This document shows, piece by piece, positions 53,940 to 64,000 of a DNA stretch of 64,000 bases (its first letter is position 1; every line of letters starts with the position of its first letter). The notes beneath the pieces were generated by a model. It searched no databases. It was not told where the DNA came from and worked only from the letters and a program-made list of their open reading frames with translations. A program made the position numbers and the translations under genes. This stretch comes from Chondrus crispus (taxonomy: Eukaryota; Rhodophyta; Florideophyceae; Gigartinales; Gigartinaceae). The stretch covers positions 62,001 through 126,000 of the forward strand of contig NW_005179018.1 of assembly GCF_000350225.1 (NCBI RefSeq), given 5' to 3'.

Positions 53940-54624
53940 TGTAGCATAACCCCCCCCCGGGGGCTTTATTTTAGATTAGATCAACTCAGAATCGGATCGG
54001 GTACTGTAGGGCTCGATGCTCTACAGTACCACCACGTATACCCCCAAGTACAGGGGGCGCACGTGTACACGTGTACGCGCGGGACCGAAGAGCGCGCACA
54101 CACGTGTACTGTCAGCCCCGATGGCTGACCGTATTACAGTGTCGACCGACCGCTACAGTACGTCGCTACAGTACGTCGCTACAGTACATCGGTACTGTAC
54201 TATTATGATATGTTATTATGTACATTAAATATGGAGCGGACCGGCGGCGGGGAAAGGCGACAAGCACGGACTCGTCGACGACCGACCGCCGGGGGCCGAC
54301 TCCCCGCTTATTCTAGCCGCCCGCCTTCGCCTTCGCGCGCGTTAGACGACACCGAGAGCGGGTAGAGGACGTGCGACGCACGACCACGAGCCGGATCCAC
54401 CTCCGCCCGTCGGTACTGTATCGTTACCCAGTACTGCACCGGGGCGTCGAGGCGTCGATCCGCTCGCGCGTGCGCGCGTCCTCCCCCGATCCCGCTCTAC
54501 CACGCTACCCGGGCCCGTGCTCCGGTTCCGTATCCGGTGTCCGTCTTCCCTTGTCTTCTCCCTCTCGAGGGTCTCCGCAAGAACTGAGTATACACCCCTC
54601 TCCGTTGGGAGTGTTTATACTACA
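53940..54624 (+). repeat. 3' LTR of G2 (~685 bp)
   Basis: Starts TGTAGCATAACCCCCC after a G-rich polypurine-type tract and ends TATACTACA, followed by TTCGAC (54625-54630). It carries one more CTACAGTACGTCG unit than the 5' LTR. Confidence 0.92.
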
Positions 54625-56459
54625 TTCGACAACCTACCCCGGGTGGCTCAGCAACTGGCTCAACTCACAGGGGACTTAATGAACCTACACAACCTGGCCG
54701 CTCCGAGCCTCTGGTGAATGCTCGCATGGACACGCCTTATAAGTTCGACGCTGCATCGGAGAGAGAAGACACTCGTAAGGCGAATTATGTCCATCAACAT
54801 TTTAAGGACAATCGCTTCACCGGTTCACTGACACAATCAATTAAAATGACACTCCGAGATTACAATATTTGTGCCCGTCAGCATCGCCTATCTGCCTCCC
54901 AGAAGGCTGACTACTTCGTCAATATTTTGGATGGACCTGCTCGAACCTTCTTCTTTAACAATGCATCTGAGTCGATGTCATTCGAAGAGATGGCCGCAAT
55001 GATGATTCGAGAATTCAATAGTAACTCTCGACAGCTTCAAGTATACGGCAAGCTTAGCACTCTACGCATTGAAAGTGTTATTGCCGAATATGAACTCAAT
55101 TCTTTATCCGATGCACTGTCAAAGATCGTTACAATTATCGAGTCCATGACACCACAATATCCGCCACACTTCCGCTCCGAACCCCATAAGATAACTTATC
55201 TTAGGTACGCAGTCCTCGGACAACAGTGGGCAAGAACTCCCATCAGTAACATTGTTACTGCGCAGTGCGCTTTTAATGGGTTCGTGACTGCTTTAAGAGA
55301 AAGTATGCAATTGGAGGAAGAGATCAAGTCCGCACGTTCTGACCAGCGACGCCCTCCTCCAAACGGTACTTTCTTCCAGCAGTATGGGCGTAACCCGCGC
55401 CATGTCCGTACTCTGAAGCAAGGTAGAGGGAATGACAAAAACCAAAATCCTACCTCTTTTTCAAGAGAGGTGGACTCCAGTAGTCGGTCTTTTGCTGAGA
55501 GCCGTCGCAAAAATGAATGTCACAAGTCCAGGGCGCGTTGGACCCCTGGTCACAGGGGCCAGAGCGGAACAATTCGCAATCATGTTCGCCAAAGGATGAG
55601 AAACGGAGAATCTGCAGTTCACATAGTATCGGACCTCGTCCTGGGCATGGAGGGAGAACTTGAGGAAGACCCCTCTGACCAAGGAACTGATGCCACCCAA
55701 ACTTCTGTCAAAGAGGCACCTTCCAGTCCCCATGTGCACTTCAGCACGGAACCAGACGAAGTGCAACTATTTGACTCTCTCACGGGTGGTGCTGAAGACA
55801 CTACCAGTGGAGAAGTGGAGCAAGCGGAACGAGATTGGATGACACATCACCTCCAGTCGTCACTCTTAAACCAGCCCGTCTTGCATGGCAAAGAGTCGTC
55901 GTCGGATTTTTAATGGAGCGGCGGAATATTTCGTCTCATTCTCGTTTCTCTTCACGATGGGTCGCTCCTCATCGTACTACCCATCCGAGACAAAAGATAG
56001 TCCATGTGAACGCCACACACATTCACCACTCACGCATCCGAAGACGTGGTGTTGCAAGTTACCCTGGCTTCTGTGTCGACATCGGTGCTCCAAAATCGGT
56101 AATAGTTCAAAAATGAACTTGGCAAGATCTTCTTACAACAGAAGATAAAAGTGCCCAACATACAGAAATCCGCCATCACGCACAGATTTCGCTTTGCGGA
56201 CAAGCTGTTTGACTCTCTTGGCAAGGTGTCACTTTTCCTTTCAACACCGAGCGGAATACCTCCGATCCGCGTTGACTTAGATATTGTTCAGGCCGACATC
56301 CGGGGTCTACTTGGGATGGACATTCTGGACAGAGAGGGTCTCATTGCCGATACGGTCGCTGGCCGACTCAAAAAGAGGATGAAAACTGTATCTGAGCAAG
56401 GTCAGGAACAGTATGTCGATGAGTGGTCTACCCCCTTATATAGATCACCGAGTAGACAC
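54625..56459 (+). mobile_element. Element D, right part (Gag continuation and protease)
   Basis: After the repeated TTCGAC the plus strand again encodes Gag-like helices (MDTPYKFDAASER, YFVNILDGPARTFFFN, MAAMMIREFNSN) up to about 55.9 kb. A retropepsin-like segment follows (DIGAPKSVIVQK, then DIRGLLGMDILDREGL, 56.05-56.35 kb). The element is interrupted at about 56460 by another LTR-type sequence. RT, RNase H and integrase of D are not in the window. Broken, with several breaks. Confidence 0.7.
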
Positions 56460-58150
56460 TGTAGTGCAGTGGACACACTCGCAAACGAGGCCGTAAATCT
56501 CGCTTTGAGGGAAAGCGGTATGTCCAGTCCCCTCCAGGGTGTTCAGGGCCCTTTGTCCGTGGTAACTCAGAGATAACGCGAGAATCGCGGGTAGAGTCGC
56601 GGTCGGCGCGTGAAGGGGTACTCGGGATCGAGTAACTAGAAGGAGTGGGTGTGGCGGTCGCGTCGCGGACCGCTATCGACAGCGTCGAATAAGAACAAAA
56701 CAAGAAGACAGAAGAAAGAAGGAAGGAGAAGTGTAGCGTAGAGACGTAGAAAATAAGAAAAAAAGTAAAGGAAAACAAGAAAAAGGATGACGACGAAGGG
56801 TGCAGGTACTGGACTTAGCCAACTAGATAGGAACCGTAGAGGATCCTACCAGAGATGAGGTCCGATCGCCTGATGTCTCTTTACTATAGCCCCTTCCGAC
56901 ACCCGACCTATATAGGCCGAGCGCCGTCGTCGGCATCGGTTACTAAATGGGTAATTAATAATTAATTATCGTCATTAGAATTGCCACTTGGCATTAGACG
57001 CTAATTAGTGTAGAAACTTGTGGGCACCACGTATGTATACGTGTCGTACACGTGTCGTACACGTATCATATACGTGTCATACGACTGTCATACACGTGTG
57101 TCCACGTGTGGTACACGTGGAGTACCTTCCTAAGTGTGCGCGCACAGTACACGTGTCAAAGGCGGGGAGCGCGGCCCCGCGACGGCGGTGACCAGGCGTA
57201 CAGTGCAGGGTCACTTCACTACATCACCCCCCTTCAAGGGTCGTGCCGATCCGCCTTTGAAACGCGGTCCATTACCCCTGCACCTTTTCCTGCACTCGCA
57301 ATCCTGCGCGTGCTTCCATTCCTCCGCCTGTCTTGGCGCTTCAGTCCAACGACTCTCGCGGCTACGCGCGTATTTGCGCCGACGGTGGCGTTTCTGACTG
57401 AGATTTTTGCGATTTTTTTTGCGTGCGTTTCTGTTCGCGATTTTTTTCTCCGCGTGCGTTTCTTCTTCAGCTGTCATTTTTTTTCTACCGTGTTCGTCTC
57501 ACTCTCACAGCTTCGCACCGCGGTCCTTCGAGCTATGTCTCAGCTGCAGGGCTTCCAAACCGGGTTCATCCGGGCTTCCGCGCGTCATCGCGTATTCGGC
57601 CAAGTTGGCGATTTCTTCGGGCAAGGGTCGTTTGAGCAGGCCCAGCTTCTCACGGAGGCGCCGTGGCACGACCCCGTGATCTATCGCGATGACCCGTTAA
57701 TTACGCAATATTTGCGACCGGGTTCTCCATCGGAGGGGCCCACAGCGGAGGCTGTCCGGGGGAGCACGAAGAATGGACGCCAGAAAGGGCGAAGAAGTTC
57801 GCTGATGAGAAGCGTGTTATTTCTGAAGGTCCTCGCCGGGGAATGGAGCAATGCTTCTCCCCGGACGTCAGTGGACTCCAACTGGAGGACTCTCGAAAAG
57901 AGGACGTCGAAGATGACGAAAAGGATTTTGAACTTCGCCAAGTGGCGTCCGTGGAGACTCCCTTTCCGGCAGGAGGTCCTGTACGCAAGATGAGAAACGC
58001 CAGCGTGGCGAGCGATACCGTACGGTCCTGTATACTTATTGACCGGGCTCCTCCGGTTCGTGAGATTATGGACGACGAAATGGCTGTCGTACGCAATTTT
58101 TTGCTTGACGCGATGGCGGATCGGGTTCACCTTGCTATTTTTTTTGCTCG
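56460..58150 (+). mobile_element. Element E, 5' part: LTR-like sequence, leader and Gag start
   Basis: 56460-57223 begins TGTAGTG and ends CACTACA, has a CTATATAG box near 56907 and several CACGTG palindromes at 57.03-57.12 kb. This fits an LTR, but no second copy is in the window to prove it. After a ~310-bp leader, an ATG at 57535 opens a Gag-like frame (MSQLQGFQTGFIRASARH) whose coding character continues to about 58150, where a minus-strand element begins. Old, with about one break in the visible Gag. Confidence 0.45.
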
Positions 58151-58154
58151 ATGA

Positions 58155-61100
58155 GGAGTTCGCAACGCCATCTGGTGGTAAGTTCGAAGCCGTAGCTTGC
58201 GTACAGTAGCGCCATAGGGCGTGTAGTCATTCTTTTTAAGGTAAAGAGGAACAACCTTTGTCTTGAATCTATCTTTGTCTTGCTCGGATGATCGAGTCTG
58301 GGACATTCAATCGAGTCTGGGACATTCAATCCCTTTCTTTTGCAATATAAAATTACACGGCTCCGTCAGAGGTGACCAATTGGTTCTTCAGTGTCGTCCT
58401 CCGGCGTGTAGCCGTACCATCTCACTCGGAAGACGAGTTTACCGTCGTCATCATAGCGATGCGCGACGACGTGGTCGACCACGTATTCTTCGCCATCGAT
58501 GGCGTGTGGGGATTGCTACTGATCCCTGTCCACTTTTCTTGTTGTAGTGTTAGACGCGGTTCCTCGCGGGTTACTTGCACGTTGTTCCGTCACTGCAGGG
58601 ACGTTCTGGGCGGCTGCGTCGGGCGCCAATTGGCGGCGTGCGTCTCTTTCTCCTTCGTTGGAGACGGGAGTCGGCTCGTAACGGGGACTGTCAGCGGGAG
58701 GTGTATAGTTCTTCTCCTGTCCGACCGGGGTATCATTCGCCAACCGGGCGTAGCGACAAGCCCCATGCCTCGAGTGTTCGGGACAGCTTTTGGTCGTCCC
58801 ATCAGAGCGCCTCGAAGGCGGCGGCTGTCCAATCCGAGCTCTGTTCCAAATTCCGGTTTGGGCTGCGCCATTCATAGGGGATGTGTCTGGCAAGTCCGCC
58901 AACCCTGTTGGGGCCACCTGAGACTGCTCTATAGGAGAGGTGGATACTGCACCGCCCCGGATACCCGGTCTATCGGGACGGTGAACACGATTTTGATCGT
59001 GGATATTCGTCGTGGATGACGTTACGGGTTGACTCGGCTGCACTGGTGCAGGTACTACCAGATCGCGTGTAACGCATTCTTGTTCTTCTCCATCCTGGAT
59101 AACCACTGTGTCCTGATCCGCAGAAACGACTCCGTATGGTCCATTTGCCACTGGCGCCAGCTTGTGGCGAGCTTCTGTACGGGGATTTGCGTAGTCCCGT
59201 CGGACGAACGCGTGTGTCCCGGGACGATACTCCGCCTTTGGATGGCGTATGTGCTTATCGTATTTCGCTCGATAGCGTTCTTGAGACCTCTTCATTTCGG
59301 CTTGAGCCGTGCTCATAAGTCCACAAAGCCAGGCTCGCCACTTGGCGTGATACTTGGCACGGCCAACTTCCTCCAGCTGAGGTTCTTCCTGCAACGATAG
59401 GGCACGCAGTGGTCGCGATAAGGCGATTTCGAAGGGAGCGAGCTTGATTGTAATATGCGTATTCGTATTGTACGCATACGTAAGCGCATCAGTGAAGGGG
59501 TCCCAGTCTTTTGGGTGTTCAGCGACATAATGTCGAAGCGCTGACAGTATTGTCCTGTTGAAGCGCTCCACCTGCCCATTTGTTTGGGGGTGGTAGGTCG
59601 TCGTAAAGACGTTCTTGATACCCAGGATGCGACAAATCTCTTAGAGGAGTCGGGACACGAATTGCTCTCCGTTATCCGCCAGCACCGTAACTGGTGGTCC
59701 GTAGACAAACACCCAATGGTGGACGAAAGCCTTCGCGATTTCCGTGGCAGTAATTCTCTTGAGAGGCACGGTGCGGACCGGCTTGGAGAAGCGATCTGTG
59801 ATCACCAGGAGCCACCGATTTCCGCGAGGGGTACGGATTAACTCCCCAAGGAGATCGATCGAGAGCGACTCGAGAGGCGCCGTAGCTGGGAACAGCTTGA
59901 GGCGTTTAGTCTTCCTCCGAAGTTTGACTCGCTCTTTAGCGCAATGTATGGAATTTCTTGCAGTTGCGTAGCAATCTACGGCCAGCGATGGCCAGTAGCA
60001 ATCTCTAGTTAGAGTGTAGAACATCTTCCTGCCACCGGGGTGACCAACAAGCAGTGCATGATGTCCCATGTAAAGAATGCTCGCTTGGAGGTCCTGTCAT
60101 ACCACCACTTGTGGTGTCGCATTTACGTTCCTGACGAGAACCCTGCCCTCTTCATTGGCCAACGGGATGTCATCCCCACGATTGATTCGCCTTCTAATTC
60201 CGGCGCAGAATGCATCTGCCAGCTGATGACGTAGCATCTCTTCCCTCGTGATAGGATCCAATAAATTCTCGTCAGTCGAGTAGCGTTCCGTGTTCAATAT
60301 CGCGTCGAACCTTGCCGACTCGAGATCTTCGAAGTCGTCAGAAACCTTATCGACTGGCTCCATTTCGGAGAATCTTCCCAGAAAACATGGGATTTCTTCA
60401 TCTACGGTGACTGTCGTCTCCCCGGATGTGAACAGTCGCGATAACGCGTCGGCTTGGGTATTGAGCTTGCCCTTCTTGTACTTCACGTCGAAGTCAAACT
60501 CTCCAAGACGGATTCGCCACCTCATCAGTCGGCCTGATGGGTCCGTGATCTCCATTAACCAGCGGAGGGAAAAATGGTCGGTATGTACCGTGAACCGGGT
60601 TCCTTGGAGATAGGGGCGCAGCGTCACTACACCCCACAAAACAGAGAGACATTCTTTTCCCGAAGTGGAGTAATTTCTCTCTGCAGCGTGTAGTGATCGA
60701 GACCAAAACCCGATAGGCTTCCTTTGCCCATCTTCGTATGATTGGAAGAGCGCCGTGCCGACTTGGTAGTCGCTGGCGTCCGTGTCCATCAAATATGGGA
60801 ACTCAGCCTTGGGCAACGCCGAAATTGGCGGGGAGATCACCGCTTCTCTTAGCGTATCAAAGGCCTTGATCTCGGTTTCGCCGAAGGGTTCCAGCTTAAC
60901 AGGTTGCCCCTTCTTGAGCAGCTGGTTCAACGGCGCCACCTTATGGGCGTAGTTCGGTACAAATCGTCGATAGACGTTGCACAAACCCAAAAACGAGCGG
61001 AGCTCAGTCTGGGTGGTTGGTATCGCGATTTTGCGTAAAGCCCTGGTCGATACCTCGTCAATCGAGAGCGTCCCTGGCCGTATAACATGGCCAACGTAAT

Positions 61101-64000
61101 GTACTTCTTGTGTGAAGAAAGAGCACTTTTCCAACTTGAGGGACACTCCTGCCGACTGCAAGGCGTCGAGAACTTCGTCAAGGTGACGTATATGACTCTC
61201 GATATCCTTCGAGAACAGAATTACGTCGCCAAGGTAGACGAGACAGGATCTCCATTTGAAGGAGAATAGGATAATACCAAACGTTCGCTGGAAAGTAGCA
61301 GGAGCGTTTGTTAGCCCAAAGGGCATACGGAGATACTGGTACAGTCCAGCATGACACTCAAACGCGGTTTTCTTGCGATCTTCTTCTGCAACGGGTATTT
61401 GCCAATACCCTCTATTGCAGTCGAGCGTCGAAAAGACGGTTGCTTCTCCTAGGGAGTCAATATACTCGTCCATTCGAGGCAACGGGTATGAATCCCGTAT
61501 CGTCACGGCATTTAGCCGCCGGTAGTCCACGCAAAAGCGCAACTGCCCGTCCTTCTTAGTCACCAGTACAACCGGTGAGGCCCATGCTGATTTCGACGGC
61601 TCGATTACTCTGGCTCGGAGCATACGGTCTACTTCTTTCATCTCCGCCTCCCGGGCGTGTGGTCCTGCTCGGTAGGGGTTTTGCACGATCGGTCGCGTTC
61701 CAGTCATTGTGTCGATGTGATGCTTCGTGACCTTGATCTCGCCCAGCTCCCCACTCCACATAGAGCTGTACTTGAGTAGCATAGCCTTGATCTGATCACG
61801 ATGGCGGGTCGGGACGTGTAAGAGATCCACGTCATCCGGATTGCTCGCCATAGAGGCGTTTTTTACCGCCCGGTTGGCGTCCTTGTCGAAGTCTTGTTGG
61901 ACTTCGTTAGCTTCCTCATCGGTGAGGCCTAGCATTGCAGCCACGCTGACTTTGCTCGCTATAACAGCGGTTGGATGTGCCAGCAAAGTGCCGATCGTTT
62001 GGCCCGTAACGAGCTGATAAGGCGCGATGCCGAAATTGGCAACGAGCACGCGGAACTCGCTATTTGGCTCGACTTGCACAACGCCATTGGAGGCGACGAC
62101 TTGACTCTTTGTGTAGAGTTTCTCATGCGGCTGTAGGACCATGAGGCCGTGCCGTTTTGACGTCACAGAGACGAATGTTTGCGTTCCAGGCTCAAGCACG
62201 ACTGGCTTGGTCACGCTGACTCGAGGTGATGTCCGACCGCCTGCCCTGGCGATTTCTTGGGACGCCGGTAATGGCGGTGCGTTCGGCGGTCGCCTGAGTG
62301 GCCTTCTCGTAATAGGGACCAAGGACCCGTCGTCGAGCTCGATTGTCTTGCGGCGTGGGTAGACGGCTTTCACGAAGCGGTCCATAAAGTCACATCCCAG
62401 GACCACTCCAGCCGCCAGGCGCTCGCATACGAGGAATGTTACGTGAGTAGTTCGCGAACCAATTCTGACAACCAGATCAATTGTCCCAGTTATTAAAATT
62501 GGGTTACGGTTTGCATCCCGAATGTTCAGGGTTGATCCTGGTTTCATTTTCTCCATATACTGCGGAGGTAGTTCATCTTTTCGAATAAAGTTTGGCCCAG
62601 CCCCAGTGTCTAGCACTGTGCGCTTCCTTGCCAAAAGTTCCGGGACTAGCCCGTAGTCGGCATAGCACTTGTAATTGCGCTTCGACATCACCATAATGGT
62701 GCCTTGTAAACGTGGGGGCACGTATTTTCGCCATGGTCGGCGTAGCTCGCTGAGCTTGCTCCCATGTTTGGGGTTCAACAGATCCTTCCTTGACAGAATC
62801 TTCACTGGGGAGGGGCGACCTTCGCCGCCCGGCGTCAGGCTCTAGGTAGCCAGGGGAAGCCCTCTCCCCTCCGTTTCGACGCAGACTCCCGAAGTTAGTT
62901 TCCCTGGCTGTCTTTGGACACTGTACCGCCTTGGTGGGCGTCAGTTTTCGCGGCTTCCGCGTTCTGGAGGTCGCCAGCCCGGGTGTTGACGATCTCGTCA
63001 AGGGCTCGTAACTTCCAATAGCTGTCCGCGGGTACGCGTTGCTTTTCTTCTGTAGAAAGGTGGTCGTAGTTTCGTATGATACGAGATGACTCGGCAATCG
63101 AGAGTTGAACTACGCAGTCTGGTGCGATGTGGTTCGGCCCGTAGCACTTGTGGCAAATTAAGTTACCACGTGGCCTCTCCAAGTTCGGAGTTCCTCGCAC
63201 GTTAACTTGCCAGCCAGGACGGCCGGCGCGGACATGGCGTGAATGATCCTGTCCTCGGATGACGGGGGCAGGAACGCGTCTGTACGGGCCCCTTGTGAGC
63301 ATCATCGACTCCGGGTCGTCCGTTTGCGTCTCGGTGGTCGATGGTAGCTCCGCCGTTGGTACAGACTACCAATCTCCCTGCATAAAGTGCATCGACTCGC
63401 CACCTACGGCGTAGTTTTCGGCCATCGCTGGCCGAGAGTCAGCAGAAGACTCTGTCATCATCATTCGATGTTGTCCGGCACGCGATAGCGCCGGTCGGGT
63501 CGGCGACTTCAAAATGCCGACCTGCCTTTTTCCGCCATGTTCGGCGTTTCTTCCGCCACCGAAGCGGGCCCGAAGAGCATCGCCTTCATTCTGGGCGTAC
63601 TGGACGATATCCAGGAACGTGATTCCGTCACGACGCCTTCGTCTCATTCGACGTTCTGTCTCGCGATATCGCGATACGAGAGACCGGATTCCCGGATTGA
63701 GCCCGTCAATGAACATTGTAAGTCGTTCATCGGCGTCGTGCACGTTACCGCAACGAAACTCCGCGTCCAGCAGACGAGCACTGTAACGGGTTTCTGATTC
63801 TTCCGCCTTCTGGCACACATCTCGAAGATCGAGTACTGCACTGCTGATGGCGTCGTTGGTCGCATAAGTGCGTAGCAGGTACTGTACCGCCTCGGGCCAG
63901 TACGAAATTCCTCCATCGAAGGAGTCCATCTGCTTTGTCCCATAGAACTGCGTTCTTGCCTGGCCTTGCAGGAAATACTTCACTGCTACCAGTGCCTGGG
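58155..64000 (-). mobile_element. Ty3/gypsy LTR element G3, minus strand, runs off the right edge
   Basis: On the minus strand: Gag (FIDGLNPGIRSLVSRYRETE, 63.4-64 kb) with zinc knuckle CHKCYGPNHIAPDC at about 63.15 kb; protease (VLDTGAGPNFIRKDELPP, about 62.6 kb); RT (FCVDYRRLNAVTI, TLDCNRGYWQIP, 61.1-61.6 kb); RNase H (PYLMDTDASDYQVG, 60.5-60.8 kb); integrase (HPGGRKMFYTLTRDCYWP, VLADNGEQFVSRL, NRTILSALRHYV, 59.4-60.1 kb); and a C-terminal extension to 58.5 kb. A purine tract (AAAAGAAAGGGA) lies near 58340, followed by a short possible 3' LTR (TGAATGTCCCAG..., to about 58155). It is a different lineage from G1/G2, and broken, with about four or five breaks in the visible part. Confidence 0.85.
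58291..58329 (-). repeat. 19-bp tandem duplication at the presumed G3 LTR edge
   Basis: TGAATGTCCCAGACTCGAT (minus strand) is present twice in direct succession, right after the purine tract. It may mark the start of the 3' LTR with a small terminal duplication. Confidence 0.6.

Larger units (their letters stand above)
41122..54624 (+). mobile_element. Ty3/gypsy chromovirus G2, 13.5 kb, inserted in element D
   Basis: LTRs at 41122-41791 and 53940-54624, with TTCGAC repeated at 41116-41121 and 54625-54630. A possible primer site (TGGTCTCCCGACC) begins about 41794. Parts: Gag from 41870 with zinc knuckle CWLCRTYGHAMYACPF at about 43.83 kb; protease region 44.9-45.3 kb; RT (TLDCNSSYWQIP, YLDDGIVLS) 46.0-46.7 kb; RNase H about 46.9-47.3 kb; integrase (HPGQNRMYY, CRTCAMNR, AIDILGPLP, LLSDNGPQFNA) 47.85-48.5 kb; chromodomain (YAVERLLKHRDMQDG, FLIKWADYD) about 48.94-49.1 kb. 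A further 4.8 kb with antisense ORFs precedes the 3' LTR, unusual for the family. It looks broken, with about four or five breaks in gag-pol. LTR similarity suggests moderate youth. Confidence 0.93.

Noticed and set aside
1-64000. tRNA, rRNA or other structured RNA genes
   Set aside because: I saw no convincing cloverleaf, rRNA core or snRNA motif on either strand, within the limits of reading by eye.

Overview
The window looks like a repeat-rich region of a nuclear eukaryotic genome. I see no rRNA, tRNA, CRISPR array or bacterial-type operon. Recognisable host sequence comes from ordinary nuclear genes: SF3B1, EMC3, UTP6, ARP5, an MFSD5-type transporter, a RAD5/RAD16-type helicase and a GST-like protein of the kind found in photosynthetic eukaryotes. 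Long LTR elements, intron-poor host pieces and that GST-like protein make a florideophyte red alga (Chondrus-like) my best guess. This is an inference from style and is not proven.

Layout. (1) 1-3477: part of a Ty3/gypsy element on the minus strand, running off the left edge. (2) 3478-24532: the main interest, which I read as one giant (about 21 kb) CACTA-like (En/Spm, Tnp2-type) DNA transposon. It has 16-bp terminal inverted repeats (CACTGCGGAGGCAAAG), AT-rich subterminal arrays of a degenerate repeat of about 22 bp at both ends, and a 1263-codon transposase gene (18806-22597, minus). Its cargo is a mosaic of host gene pieces in both orientations: MFSD5-like, UTP6-like, a GC-rich membrane-protein ORF, GST-like, SF3B1 (two pieces, inverted to each other), EMC3, RAD5-like and ARP5-like, plus several unknown ORFs. 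(3) 24533 to about 28.8 kb: a Ty1/copia element (minus) cut by the transposon end. (4) 31591-36654: a young Ty1/copia element (plus) with 443-bp LTRs differing at 2 sites and a 5-bp target duplication, inserted into gene-poor AT-rich DNA (28.8-37.8 kb). (5) 37857-40113: a decayed pogo-type (Tc1/mariner superfamily) transposon with 22-bp inverted ends and TA target sites. (6) 40.1-64.0 kb: a nest of LTR elements. An old gag/protease-bearing element D is split by a 13.5-kb Ty3/gypsy chromovirus (41122-54624, flanked by TTCGAC). D is then interrupted by the 5' part of another element (56460 to about 58150), which is interrupted by a minus-strand Ty3/gypsy element running off the right edge.

How it fits together. 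There is no complete ordinary host gene with clear function. Host-derived sequence is almost all fragments inside the transposon. Two sites show direct duplications (65 bp and 27 bp) flanking an inserted block, which suggests patch-like, templated repair as one way cargo accumulated. The chromovirus at 41-54.6 kb carries an extra 4.8-kb module between chromodomain and 3' LTR. The module has two antisense ORFs and an array of GC-rich hairpins, and is bounded by a duplicated end motif, so it is a second candidate for something undescribed. LTR elements are treated as fossils throughout.
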